DNA of 64,000 nucleotides from positions 7,921,132 to 7,985,131 of the forward strand of contig JAJEKV010000011.1 in the NCBI GenBank assembly GCA_021234155.1. The letters are read 5' to 3'. Positions 11,500 through 23,199 of the stretch are shown one piece after another. The translations under genes and the position numbers were made by a program. The notes beneath the pieces are model-generated. The model saw only the letters and a list, made by a program, of their open reading frames with translations, was not told the DNA's origin and did no database searches. Position 1 is the stretch's first letter. Each line of letters starts with the position of its first letter. Source of the DNA: Isoetes taiwanensis. Its lineage: Eukaryota > Streptophyta > Lycopodiopsida > Isoetales > Isoetaceae.

Positions 11500-13907
11500 T
11501 CAAGAAACATTAGTTAAGGCACTTGTTTGCGCCGAATCTATATTGTTTGCAAAAGAGACAAGCAAAAGAGACTAAGCGGCCGGGATGGAAGAGACTAAGC
11601 CGGGATGAAAGAGACCCGAGTACAAGCATCGAGACTTCCCAAACCTTGCTTTCACCCCTCTTTGGACTTACTTGTGTCTATTGGTTCTTGTGGTACCACT
11701 CGAACACCAAAAGCCAAAAGCCATGTCTCAGTCATAATGTGGCCACAACTGGGGCTGCAAAGCAGTTCTAGAGTGTCTGCAAAACAAATTCAAAATCAAT
11801 AGAGTCTTTAGACGAGGGTTAGAGATGATAATATTTACCTCAAATGGTGTGATAGACATGGAATGTGATATCGGGTGGATCGCAGATTCGGCCACAACTG
11901 GCAACATTTTACCCTCCCATTTCGCATAACGCCCACAAAATGGACAACCTTCATCACCCTCTTATACGCCTCGTGAAGCATTGGGAGCGGGGATCTAAAG
12001 GAGTGTCATGACCACTCACGCCGTAAAAAATCTCAAATCTTTGCATTCGAGGTAGCAGCTCCAGCAGTAAGTCTTCACATGCCTTTAGCTCAATTTCAGT
12101 TTCTGTTAATTCCTTATTTAATCGTTTCAACCCAGGCAACACTGTACCATTTAGCTCTTCATCCTTTAGTTCGCTTACAACCCGAACACCCTCTGCTGCT
12201 TTTGGATTTGCTGTCATGATTGATTGCCATCTGTGCAAATCAGCTCTAATTTCTGATGCTTTATGCTCCATCAACTCAATCTTTCTTTTTAATATCATTT
12301 TTCCTATCCTCGTTTGCTTGCAATCGTTGCTTGCATCTATCAAACCTAGCTGATGTTGCAGCCAACCATTCCTTCACAAGTCTGCCATAGTCTGCAAAAC
12401 AAAACACTGCGTATATGTCAGCCTCCTAACATAGTAAGCCACGTACTGATGGAAAACCACAATCACACACCACACAACACAAGGTAGTCTCTACACACCA
12501 CCACATACCACACACCACACAACATACGCTGCACAGTACACACCACACAACACGCTGGGGTGGTGGTGGTGGTGTCTGTGGTGGTGGTGGTGGTGGGGGG
12601 GTGGTGGTGGTGGTGGTGGTGGTGGTGGTGTGTGTGTGGTGGTGGTGTGTGTGGTGGTGGTGGTGAGGTGTGGTGGTGGTGGTGGTGGGGTGTGTGGTGG
12701 TGGTGGAGTGTGGTGTGGGACATGGTGGAGGTGGTGATGGGGTGTGGTGGTGGGGTGTGGTGGTGGTGGTGGAGGTGGGGTGGGTGGTGGTGGTGGGTGG
12801 TGTGTGGTGGTGGTGAGGTGTGGTGGTGGTGGTGGTGGGGTGTGGTGGTGGTGGTGGAGTGTGGTGGTGGTGGAGTGTGGTGTGGGACACATGGGTGGAG
12901 TGGTGGTGTGGTGGTGGTGGTGGAGGTGGTGGTGGTGGTAGAGGAGTGGTGGTGGTGGTGGTGGAGTGTGGTGGTGGTGGTGGAGTGTGTGGTGATGGTG
13001 GTGGTGTGTGTGTGGTGGTGGTGGTGGAGTGTGGTGGTGGTGTGTGGTGTGGGAGTGTGGCGGTGGGAGATGGTAGAGTGTAGTGGTGGGAGATCGTGGG
13101 GTGTGGTGTGGGACATGGTGGATGCCAACAACTCACCACCACCACACATATGTCATCCATCGTTCTGGCATCCATTGCGCATCATAGAGAGACAATACAG
13201 CCAACATGATGCAAAATGGTAGTAGACATACCTGATTCTTGAAGTGGATTTGATGTTACCTTTTCTGTGTTGATAGAAACAATCTAGATCAAGCTTGAGA
13301 TTTTTTTCTGTTGTAAGACAACTAATAATTGAACATACCTGCAATGGCATGTTTTGGTCTCAGAACATTGCTCTGCTTTTCTGTTTTGATTGTGAGTTCA
13401 GATTGAATGTGTGGTCTAGAGGAACCTGATTTGGTTATTTCCCTATCATCTTCATCATCCCTGCCACTTTTACTATTTTCCTCCTCGTCCGTTGGATTTG
13501 CCTATGCTTTCTCTTGGGTCTAGAAGAACCGGCCTCGGCTTTCTCACCGGGAGTTTTATAATAATCCAGAAGCTCTTCCACCAACAGCCTCCCCTTTATA
13601 TGCAGATAATAAGCCATCGCCTGTGTTCCAGAGCCATTCCACCCCATGTATGTGGCTTCCCCAGTAATTCTTTTGTAAATTTGCATGAACTCTTTGTATT
13701 GTTCATTGCCGGATTCTTCAACCTGCACAAGAAAACATATGCCTTAATTTTTTCGGTTTGAACAAAACATTTGGGGGAAAATACCAGAGCAAGATTTATT
13801 TGAACTCTGTCACCCCAAAGCTTCTTTAAATCTTCGTGGGGCACAATCTCTTGTTTGAGGAGAGATTTCATCGCGGTAACCAAGCATGCGTTCAATTCCG
13901 ACTCCAT
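11500..13907 (-). pseudogene. Multi-exon minus-strand gene, coiled coil and cysteine pairs, function unknown
   Basis: The first exon starts MESELNACLVTAMK at 13907 and stops at a GT donor. The intron 13722-13785 has GTATTT and TTGTGCAG borders. Exon 2 (about 13721-13339) reads VEESGNEQYKEFMQIYKR, then a basic and an acidic stretch with one frame change, and ends at AG/GTATGT. A second intron (13338-12392) contains the large GGT array and ends in TTTTGCAG. Exon 3 (12391-11954) has a heptad-like coiled coil (KRKIELMEHKASEIRADL, then LKRLNKELTETEIELKAC). Further exons seem to contain CPFCGRYAKWEG and LLCSPSCGHIM, possible zinc ligands. I do not recognise the family. Confidence 0.6.
12553..13125. 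repeat. GGT/GGTGT simple-sequence array (about 570 bp)
   Basis: Nearly pure GGT, GGTGT and GGAGTGT units. It lies in intron 2 of the minus-strand gene and reads as CCA units in that gene's sense direction, as does the main part of the transposase intron. Long frames across it are artefacts. Confidence 0.92.
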
Positions 13908-14110
13908 TAGGGTTCAATCGGCAAGAAGCGGCAAAAAACAGAGGAAGAGGTGATTCTTTCTTAATTCAAAAAGGTGGACAATGACGTGGCATAAAATTCA
14001 AAATAACCGACGCCATTAATTCGCAGACTCCGCAATCTCCGCCGTATGCAATTCCCGATTCTACCACAAAGGTGGTGCCAAAATGTGGCGTCAAAATGCA
14101 CGTTTTTGAT

Positions 14111-14132
14111 ACACCACAGCGTGCTTTTACCC
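14111..14132 (-). repeat. Right terminal inverted repeat of the 10.1-kb transposon
   Basis: These 22 bases ending GCTTTTACCC mirror 4037-4058 exactly. TACT at 14133-14136 is the second copy of the target duplication. Confidence 0.93.
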
Positions 14133-14136
14133 TACT

Positions 14137-15737
14137 GCTGGATTGAGACTGTGGCTATTGATTGTGCTTAGACAGCCTAAAGTCTTAGACCTATATCTTG
14201 AATATCGTCAGGATGATAAATCTTGAAATAAGGAAATTGTTGCACCTTTGCATAATGAGTTATATTGATGGTTCTGCTAGTCTCCTATAGTTGAAATTCA
14301 AGTGTAAGCATTGTCAAGTACATTCTTGATATATAGGTTTAACTCCAACAAATATAAGGTGTCATTCCATGCATAAAAGTGAATTTTTGTTGTGTAAAAA
14401 ATTATTTCGTCTTTGGAATGGCATTTCGGGCCCAAATAAATAGGGGACCCAATTAGGTCCCAATGACCTTCATCTTTTCATGGATTTTTATTTGAAAATG
14501 GATTTAGCCAAAGTCAAGTAAATGTTCATATTTATTTGTTTGACATTTTGTAATTCATAAAAGGTCTACAATCCACCTACACAAAGCAAACATCTAAATT
14601 TGATGATTTTTCATTCCATGATTCTCAAAATGGAATGAAAATATCAAGGAGACATTATTTTTCCATGAACATTGATGTTACATAACACATATCCTTGAAG
14701 TTATGCTTGATTTCTTCAAAAACTTCAGTAGTTAGGAATAATCAAAGTTCTGGTCATTGAGAGACCCAGTTGGGTCTCTAAGAGATTTCCGAGACATAAA
14801 CTTCTAGGAATTATTTCTCTATAATTACACCATAGTTTTTTCTAAGAGTTTCTTTGTTGAATTTCTCATCTTGTGTTCCTCAAGATGTATGGATTGTAAT
14901 TTATAGGAAAAATCATACTTGTAAACTAACATAAGAAATGTTAAACATTGTCATAACAGTTTCGACCCCCTTGCACTCAACATATACATACTACTTGGTA
15001 ACAAGAGCTTTACAATTTTACACAATTTTGCCTTGTATATACAGTTCCAAACAACAACATAGCTGAAGGGTTTGGACAAATTCTTGATCTTGGAGCTATA
15101 ATAGAATTTCAAAAGAAGTATACTTAAAGACCTGTTCGGGTTCATCAACCTACAACTCTAGTGTTAATGAGATTGCAGTTAAGTGTTGAAGAACATGGAC
15201 TACAAGTAGGAGATATTAAAAGGAAAAATAGACAAAATTGGCATGCTGTCCAAAGAATTGCAGCTGGAGAAGTTCAAGTCTATTTAAGGAAATTGAGAAG
15301 TGACACAGATGCTCCACAAATTCAAACCTTAGGAACTTAAACATATCTCCACATAGTATCACTACACATTGATATATTCTTGTCACCCCACATGAAGTTA
15401 AGGTTATGGATCAGGACAGCTTTGATTGTGTCTTTCTTTTTCAGGTCTGATATCAATTTCATGGAGATATTATTTTTGCTTTTGCTTGTTGGCAAATATA
15501 TTATTTTGCTCGTGTTGTTATGCCCTAGGCTTTGGAGATTGTGGATTGTTAATCATGGTACCTACTCTCTTGGGAAGACTTTAATAAGCCGTGAAACATT
15601 CATGGATATTAAATTATGTCATTTTGTTGTCCTATTGTTTAAATTCGGTTTTTTCGGGGTTCCAAAAACTTTTTGGATTTTTTTCTAAGATATTTTCCCT
15701 AAGGTTTGAAGGGTTTTGGCAGCCGGAAGACATTCCC
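14137..15737. other. Downstream part of duplicated segment (copy A), no gene recognised
   Basis: It is nearly identical to 25245-26867. It is AT-rich with only short unrelated frames. The most open stretch is 15380-15688, a hydrophobic frame of about 100 codons that is also present in copy B (26520-26879) but with a different C-terminus, so I do not trust it as a gene. Confidence 0.6.
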
Positions 15738-16382
15738 GATAAAGATAAGTAACCAATTTGCCGGCTTTTGCAAATTGTGCATGACGGTTTAGACACAACT
15801 TGCATATACAAGTATGGCGGCACTACCCTAGTATACAGACCAGGGTGCTTCATATCGAGCAACGAAGGTGCTTCCGAATCCGATCATAAAAATGGACAGT
15901 AGATGCTGTTAATTATCATTTCACAACAATCCTTGGCATCAATAAAGTCAGTATGATGTGAATTTTTGGGTTGCCCCTACAGGGGCAAATCCTCGCCCAT
16001 GTGGGTTTCTAGCATATTCTAAACATATCTTGGAATATGCTTAAGATATGCCAAAAACTGCTCCAAACCTAGTGTTGCTTGTAAACTGGCGGTCACCAGT
16101 GTTGCTGAACGGCCGATGTGGAAACTGGCCAACCGGCTCCATATCGATGCATTCGATAGTAAGTTGACATCTCTTTACTTCGTTACCCCGTATTTATACA
16201 TTTTGTTCTCTTGCTTTTGGTTGCTCGTCATCATTTTATTGAGGCTTATGCTCATTATTATTTCAGATCTTCCTGCACGAAAGAATCTAGCTCGCATCTT
16301 AACATCTCATACAAGTATCCCATCGATCTCTTTTCATCAATGAAATGTATGTGGTGCTTTACTAATAAGGACCAAAACAGAG
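15738..16382. other. Spacer between the duplicated copies, no gene recognised
   Basis: The sequence leaves homology with copy B at 15737. It is probably the upstream region of the copy B piggyBac gene, whose counterpart in copy A would lie before the window. A short inverted pair of CAGTGTTGC-type words near 16075-16110 is the only structure seen. Confidence 0.4.
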
Positions 16383-17335
16383 GTATCTATGAATCAAGTA
16401 TCTGATATACAACATGTTTCTACATCTATGGACGACGGAATTACTCTACAAGCAACTCCATCTGATGTGGCAACCTCCAATAGCAATTCTCCTGGTTATT
16501 TCTTAATTCCAAATTTTTTATTGTTTTCTTTGTTCAAGAAACTAATTGCTTGCATTTATTTAGATAAATGCAACCCAAAGGTGACAATGCGTCATAAATT
16601 TGAGTAAGTCTGAGCAGGCTCTCACCAAGAAAACAGATCTAGATCTCATATCTATGCATGGTAAATAGCATCTCCTATATTTGTCTTTTCAGATTCCATC
16701 TATGTTTCTCTTGATTCTTGGTGCTTTTTACAGAGGTATTTATGAATCAAATGTCCAATGCACATAATGATTCTCCTGGTCATTTTCCACACCTTCTTTC
16801 TTTTAAAATCTTTTTTCTATGATTAGTGTACCTGAAACTAATGGCTTGCATTTGCTATGCAGATAAATGCATCCCACAAGTAAGAAAACATAGCCGAAAT
16901 TTGGTGCATCTTAGTAAGGAGCCTAGTCCTAAAAAGCTAGCACGTGAAGAATGCAAGAAGACGAAAGCATATAAGGTGGCATCAATAGAATTTGGAGTTT
17001 CATGTGCTCTTTCAAGCAAAAAAGAATATTGATTTCTCATTGCTACCAAATGACGATTGCGATGAAGGTGATATGATAGCCAATTCAATGAGCTTAGATG
17101 GGCATGTGATATTAATAAAAATAACAATTCGTTGCCTCTTGTCTCTAAGCCTCGTAGGGGTAGACCTCCAAAGAAAAGGAAGTTTGTTCCACGTGAGAGA
17201 AGCATCAAACCACCAGGAAGGCCTCGCAAGAAAAAACATTGTAAGGCGTCTTTGAGAAAAGCATCTCTTGATGTTGCTGATAATGCTTCACATGATTTCG
17301 ATATTAGTGAGGAGTTATTACATGTCTATTCTTCA
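16383..17335 (+). pseudogene. N-terminal exons with AT-hooks of the split piggyBac transposase gene (copy B)
   Basis: Several short exon-like blocks precede a last exon with two AT-hooks, KPRRGRPPKKRK and KPPGRPRKKK (17145-17235), followed by an acidic stretch ending HVYSS at 17335. A CACTA element is inserted exactly there. Deleting it with one copy of TCA continues in frame as SSEDDFINAKEDD at 23632 and leads into the piggyBac catalytic domain. The gene was therefore an AT-hook/piggyBac fusion. Upstream, a block with MNQVSD...NSPG then DKCNPKV (16390-16600) is repeated as MNQMSN...DSPG then DKCIPQV (16740-16900), a tandem exon duplication. At least one frameshift lies near 17100. Confidence 0.72.
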
Positions 17336-17665
17336 CACTACAACAGAATGATGGTTAAACGTCAGAATAATCGTCAGACAACCTTCATAAAATAGACAAT
17401 CGCCTGGACTTTACTCCCCGATTTAATGTCTCGACGAGTTTTATCTGACGATAAATCGTCAGAATAATCGCCAAGTAATTAGTCAGACTTAGTCAGATGA
17501 TTAGTCAGATAAATAGTCAGAAGCTTAGTGAGATAAAACGTCAGAATCATCGTCAGCTAATTAGTCAAATTTAGTCAGGTAAATAGTTATATGAATAGTC
17601 AGATGAATAGTCAAAAGCTTAGTCAGTTTATTAGTCAATAAACTGACTAAGCTTAGTCAGATAAG
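17336..17665 (+). repeat. CACTA left terminus and subterminal repeat array
   Basis: The terminal repeat (about 17336-17386) is followed by clustered TTAGTCAG, ATAGTCAG and CGTCAG words, including the self-complementary pair around 17625-17660. It mirrors 23200-23631. Confidence 0.82.
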
Positions 17666-18770
17666 TCGTCATCTTATTAGTTAGATAATTCTGCAATTTT
17701 TTAGTACAATAGTTAGAATATTGGTCATCATATTTATGATATTTATATACCAAACAGGGATTTGAACCCTGATATTCCATCTTGTAATAAGACTCTAAAC
17801 TTTAATGCAGCTCAAAAGTCTACCATAGTATTCCTTCATTTAGTGTCGAGCTTATTGAGTTCATGCTCAAGTTGTTGTAAATCACAATACTCTGCTATTT
17901 ACACCAGCTCGTATATTTTGATTGGAAGTTCCCGAATTACACAAGATATTGAAATCTGTTTGCCTGTCATATCTGTTTGCCTGTCATAATGAGCAGCGTA
18001 GTAGACCTAGCAATTACCATAAGAAAAATCATTATAAATCGGGATCGAGAAAAAACTTGGTGTGATTAAATGAAAGGCAAGACAAAGGTGTTATTGTATT
18101 TTAAGATGTAAAAAATAGAATAAATAGTTTAAAGCCACTATCCAGCCTATAATTTAAATTTTACAAGGAACAAAAAAATTCTACTTTTTATATCAAAAAA
18201 GAAAATCAACACAAGAACTAAGTATATGCAAAGCTCCAAACAACAGAGGACTGCGTTAGCATGTCTATTCTAACAGTAATTAGTTGGTGAAACAATGCCC
18301 CATACATTTAGTAAGCAGAGTGATATACTGGGCAACTAACATGGCCTTCAAGATTTCTGAGTAATAGAGCAAATCGAAAGTGATTATTGGAATGAAATAA
18401 TGGAACTTCTAAAATCAACAACATGTTATAGTTCAGAAAAGCATAGTTCCATGTGTCAATTGTCTACCATGGGAGATATTGAAATAGCAAGAACTCGGAT
18501 TAGTCAACGCCATCATCATCTGTAAAAATTTCATCCTTTTCATTGATGAAGAGCTCCACCACCTCAATATTCAATATTATTTTGTGGCTAATATTTGCCC
18601 TTGGGACATATCACAAGGCTGCAATTCATAGACATAAATCTCTTTGATGTTCTCGTTCACATTCACAAGATCTATATTCACAATAACAAGCAAGAGTAGC
18701 ACACTCAACATATGATTTAAGCAAATAAATGTAAGAATATTCAATGAAGTTAAGAAATGTGATACACATA
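17666..18770. other. CACTA interior, no gene recognised
   Basis: AT-rich with short frames only. It probably includes 3' flanking DNA brought along with the captured F-box gene. Confidence 0.45.
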
Positions 18771-18779
18771 ATCAATTGA

Positions 18780-20735
18780 GGGATACTTCAACTTGCGGTT
18801 CAAATGCCACACCCAAAACCGCCCCGGCTTCGATGTTTTCATCAAGTGGGCATATAGGTAACCAATGCCATGAGATTTCATTCACATTACACATAAGCAC
18901 ATCAAGATAATAGTACTCATGCATGCACATAGTCTCCATGGCTTACACACATGAAATGCCTAGAGGATGACTTGAACAATTGCTTGAAGTACTCATCCGC
19001 ACATGGACAATTTCAAACCACCGTGGTTTGTTCCTGATTCAACCGCCAAACATGGACACTTTTCAAAGTACCCAATTCTTCCGCACCACCAATGAGAAGC
19101 AGCCTACCACGTTATGGATTACGATAGATGAGAAGATGTTAAGAATGAAGGCAAGGAAAGTTTGACGTCAATCCAGATTCCTTTGTTTAAATCGAACGCG
19201 AGCAATCCATTTAGGGCAAAGAATAGAATAGAATAGTTTTTTTAACGTCCACGGAGACCAATAGGTCATGGGACCCATACAATGGGCACAATATACCGCA
19301 CCATTATGATATGATGCACCTCCAATCGTGAGCCTGTTTCTTCTAGGAAGGGTGTCTCATCATTTCCCATAAATTTTTCTTAATAGTCCACGTTATTTCT
19401 CAAGAGAATCAATCCTCTCACACAAATGGACGAATGAATGAGGGCAAAAGGCTTTAGAACCAACCATAGGCCTGTCATAAAAAGGAAAATCCTTCATGTT
19501 CGAAGCGCATATATGTTGCGGATGTCACATCATCAAACACAACCCATGCTTGTCCTCTTAGCTTCTACGTTTTCGCACACAACTATATCAAGAATCCTCC
19601 CATATCGAAAAACAGAGCATATAACGACTTCTTCAATTCGACACAACAAAAAATGTATCATCGTCGAGCCCTAAAAGAACATTGCTGCTCCTTCTTATTA
19701 AAAAGTTTAGATCGAATTCTTATAGTTTTTAATTTCATCTAGTAAACGGGTTGTGTTCTTAACCACATGCAACCTAATGCTCTTCGAGAGCTAACAAAGA
19801 TTATCATATCCATCCACTAATACGCCAAAAGCCATTCATTCGCTACTAATCAATATACTTCAACATGTATAGGTACTTTTTTTTTTATTCGTTCGTGGAG
19901 ATTCAGAGTCATACACTTGAGATATCGCCAAGTCCCCATCTTGAACTCCGCCAATATTTTGTAAGACTCCTTGTCTTCTTGCAAAAACATTCTTACAATA
20001 TAAGGTGACCTCATAGATAACATTGGTGGAAGTCTTCTCCAAGTTCTAGCTATGGGATTTGAAATAAAGAAGCATCCACTCTGCGGACCCTATGCCCTCT
20101 AAACACAAAGAACCCTCCCCGCTGATGCAAGCACAAGGAATGACTCCGTGGCCTACATCTTAAGAAAAATGAAAATGTCATATGCCATTTATTAACCTCT
20201 AAATCATATGTCGCAACAATTCTTCTATGGAAATGATCCGCAAACATGAGAAAGAACGGCATGAGCTGGAACTCTAGCATGTGCTTTAAGAAATGTAGGA
20301 GAATGTAAAACCTCATTCCACTTCTTGCAAACTGACCTCGAGTCTAAAGACATCGTAAACGGCAACCTAGCTAGAATAGGATCTATTAAATGGTCCGGGA
20401 AGTTCTCCATAAGGACTTATCCATGTCGATATCTGATTCGCCTCGATTTACTATCATATTCAATCACGCTTGCACTAAAGGGATTCAGAGGATATATTTT
20501 CTCCATATTGATGCGATTCTCCAATAAATTTAGGATCGAATTCCTCCATTTCATTCTCATCCAACCTTTCCAAATTTAAATTGTTCATTTCTGCAGAGAT
20601 CCCGGACCCGAGAGAGAAGGGTTCATTACCATCCTCGTCTCTAACCTCCATAGTGAGAATGCTACTCAAGCAATACAAAACATTTTTAGGGTAGGCCCCT
20701 AATCGGATCAATGTTGTGCAGCCTACAAAGTTCAA
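18780..20735 (-). pseudogene. Captured F-box/kelch gene in the CACTA element, copy B, frameshifted
   Basis: The minus strand from 20735 has an acidic N-terminus (ERLDENEMEEFDP). The F-box follows at 20410-20280 (FPDHLIDPILARLP, SVCKKWNEVLHSP), then kelch-type sequence to 19905 (TYDLEVNKW). Beyond the point where copy A leaves the window, later kelch elements appear, such as LLLIGGAEELGTLKSVHVW near 19080 and a WHWLPICPLDENIE-like end near 18830. Several small indels relative to copy A break the frame; copy A is open over the shared part. Another transposon end may lie between the two halves (19215-19300). Probably not expressed as a full protein. Confidence 0.68.
19213..19265 (-). mobile_element. 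LINE 3'-end remnant with AGAAT-type tail
   Basis: A short run of GAATA units is followed by AACGTCCACGGAGACC and ATAGGTCATGGGAC. This reverse-complements to the 3'-terminal motif seen in the LINEs at 42960-43033 and 61797-61860. Only the last 40-50 bp are recognisable. Confidence 0.55.
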
Positions 20736-21407
20736 AAATTAGCATTTATAGATCGAGCTATCATGTTCAATGCCGTCTTTCTAAACAAATCTACTAACCT
20801 TGCTTCGGGTTTGGTTCTTGTTGGTCCTCTCGTCACTCGCCATGCCCTTAGAAAAATGCTACGGATTTTAGAATGTAAAGGGAGAAACTAATGAACTTAG
20901 GGTAAAGAATTTGTTGCAAACACTGCATTGATCCGAGATCCTAGTTTCAAATCTAGCTTACTTTCTAGATGACAAATGCATTGCAAGAACGAGATATCAA
21001 ATATATTTTTACCAGATCATATTTTGGAGGTAGATAAAATCGCAGCCACAAATATCCGATATGCATGTAACGTAAAAAGATGCGTCCAAATTGTTTCCAA
21101 AGAGCAAAATCGCCCATCTTCGCCCGCTAGGGTTCCAAAGAGCCATGCGAGCAAAACAATCGTATGTCAAGGTAGGTCGCCAGCTATCATGATTTGGTTC
21201 GTAAATCCATTGTCCATTTCGATTTTAATCCTAACATTGGCTCATATGCCTAACTATGTGCATAATGTAACCATTAGCCAGTTAGTCAACCTTCCATCTA
21301 TAGGGTCACCAAACAAATTTCCAAAGAAAGGCCAAGCAATCCACATGGCACCAAGGAATCATGTCATGATGGCAAAATATCAGTTTTATCAGCATCACAC
21401 CAATATG

Positions 21408-22701
21408 TAGCATAATAACAGGGGGTTTTCTTTGTGTTTTTGTACGCTTTTCACTAAGGTTTCCTATGATTTCGTGATGTATTCAAACGGATGTACTAAT
21501 GCGTACATCTAGAGTGCACCATTTCCAAGCCATTGATTTTAGCTTTTTTTTTTCAATGGTCAATAACCAATGGCTCACAACAAAAGCCCCTTTTTTGTGC
21601 GTGTGGTGCATAATGGTCAACAACCAATGGCTCACAACAAAAGCCCTCTTTTGTGTGTGTGGTGCATAATGGGCACATGAAGGGGTTGAAAACCAATGGC
21701 TCACAACAAAAGCCCTTTCTTTGTGCGTGTGGTGCATAATGGTCAACAACCAATGGCTCACAACAAAAGCTCTCTTTTTGTGTGTGTGGTGCATAATGGG
21801 CACATGAAGGGCTTGAAGGGCGCATGTAGTGCAGTTTCACCACTGGCAACGCATTTCTTATCATAACTTTTGATCCAGAGCTCTGTTTGAGATGATTTTT
21901 ATTGCGTTAGAAAGCTCTCTCCGAGATCTTTTTGATAGTATATGATATTGATATGTTTTGGTTAAGTTATCAATGCTAAAACAGCAATTTTTCGGCCGGG
22001 TTTGGTAGGCTTTCACATCCTACCGGTGATTAATCACAGATTGCGCTTATTGGATATTGTTTTATGGCTCATTAGAATGAAGCTTGCAAAAAAAATTACC
22101 ATGCATTTTTAGATTTTGAGGCAGTTATTAAGCAAATTCTAAGGCTTCTAGATCCTTGTGCTAACAAGCAGAAAAGTTTCCCACTTTGGTTTCTCACCAC
22201 AAGAATCCATGGAGGCCAAAGGCTGCTGTTAAATTCCAGTTGAAAAATGTTTGTGTATGGGTGTTGCAAACTTTATGACTTTCTTTAATAATGGGATCAA
22301 TATGCTCTATCTTTATGGTAACTTTTACTTATGTTCTATTTGTTTTATTGTGATGAAATTCAAAAGCTACAGGTGATGAAAGCCTCAAATGAATTCTAGT
22401 TTTTTTCTGGTTTGAATTCTAAATTTTTTATCACACCGGGGGGGGGGGGGTGACGTTCCTAAGGCCCCGAAGGGGCCAAAATTTTTTTTTTGCAACACAA
22501 ACCATTAACATCCAACATATAAATATTAAACCCCCCAACACATAACAACCAACACATAACAACCATTGACATTAACAACCAACACATAACTACCGTTGAT
22601 ATTAATTAACACAACCATTGGGTCCAACACATTTAAATTAAAATCCCCCTTAAACCCCCTTTGGTTTTGGTGCATATTCACACGGGGGGTTTTGGTTTTG
22701 G
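21408..22701. other. 1.29-kb segment present only in copy B of the CACTA
   Basis: Copy A goes directly from AATATG to TAGCTAATAG near 1510-1520. In copy B the segment sits between two TAGC words, which could be a 4-bp duplication or chance. It contains the tandem repeat 21543-21818, an imperfect GC-rich palindrome near 22458-22480 and AACACATAACAACC-type short repeats at 22500-22600. No terminal inverted repeats or genes are seen. It is either an insertion in B or a deletion in A. Confidence 0.6.
21543..21818. repeat. Tandem repeat, four units of about 57-77 bp
   Basis: Four copies of a unit with CCAATGGCTCACAACAAAAG and GTGTGGTGCATAATGG. Every second unit carries an extra GGGCACATGAAGGG-type segment of about 20 bp, so the array is a two-fold higher-order repeat. 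Confidence 0.85.
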
Positions 22702-23199
22702 TAGCTAATAGAGGGTATTCTTACGTTAAAATAGGTAACCTTACTAGGCATATTGTATCCCATTTCATATACTAATTGTTGATCACAACATTGCGAATGA
22801 GGTTCATAAAATATGTATGAAATACACAATAATCAAAAGATTCAAATCCATACACATCCTTTTTTGTGAGCTTTGTAGGTAACTTAATGATCATGTACAA
22901 AAGAATTAGCAATTATGACGTGTTCGGGTTGCAGGGATGGAACTAAAATGAAGTGAAGCAGTGTGCACATGTGCCTTCGGCAGAATCATATTTTAAAGAA
23001 GGGCATAGAAAGGACAGAGATGGCTTTGTCATAGCAACGATTAACAATCTCCCTATAATATTCAACATTTGCTGCAGCATGATGTTCATACAGGAGTTTT
23101 TAAGAAGTAAACACGCGGCCAACTTATGCCCAGCAACGTTGGGCAACATTACTAGTTTACGTCATAAGGTTATAGAAGGAAATATGGAATAGCAACAAC

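Larger units (their letters stand above)
4037..14132. mobile_element. 10,096-bp multi-gene TIR DNA transposon
   Basis: The element is bounded by 22-bp perfect terminal inverted repeats (4037-4058 and 14111-14132, beginning GGGTAAAAGC). It is flanked by TACT on both sides (4033-4036 and 14133-14136). The paralogous segment has one TACT at 25241-25244 with flanks directly joined, which is an empty site. On the + strand it carries a transposase gene (4303-8924). On the - strand it carries exons of a coiled-coil/zinc protein (about 11500-13907), a HAD-type phosphatase (10320-10990) and a Ulp1-type protease (9497-9930). The superfamily is not settled: a 4-bp TSD with a GGG-start TIR is not diagnostic. 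Confidence 0.9.
1..15737. repeat. Segmental duplication, copy A
   Basis: This block is near-identical in order and sequence to 19903-26867. Shared sequence runs from the first base to about 4036 and resumes at 14133-15737. In between, copy A has a 10.1-kb transposon that copy B lacks. Copy B in turn has about 1.29 kb (21408-22701) that copy A lacks near position 1513. Homology ends at 15737 (26867 in copy B). The left end of copy A lies outside the window. The two copies are in direct orientation, so this is a tandem-type duplication. Confidence 0.9.

Noticed and set aside
12426-13222. Frames up to about 250 codons on both strands
   Set aside because: Same artefact from the GGT array, which lies inside a predicted intron.
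15380-15688. Hydrophobic frame of about 100 codons as a membrane protein gene
   Set aside because: The copy at 26520-26879 diverges in frame at the C-terminus and there is no homology or start context.
21543-21818. Possible CRISPR array
   Set aside because: Units are contiguous tandem repeats without unique spacers, in a eukaryotic transposon.
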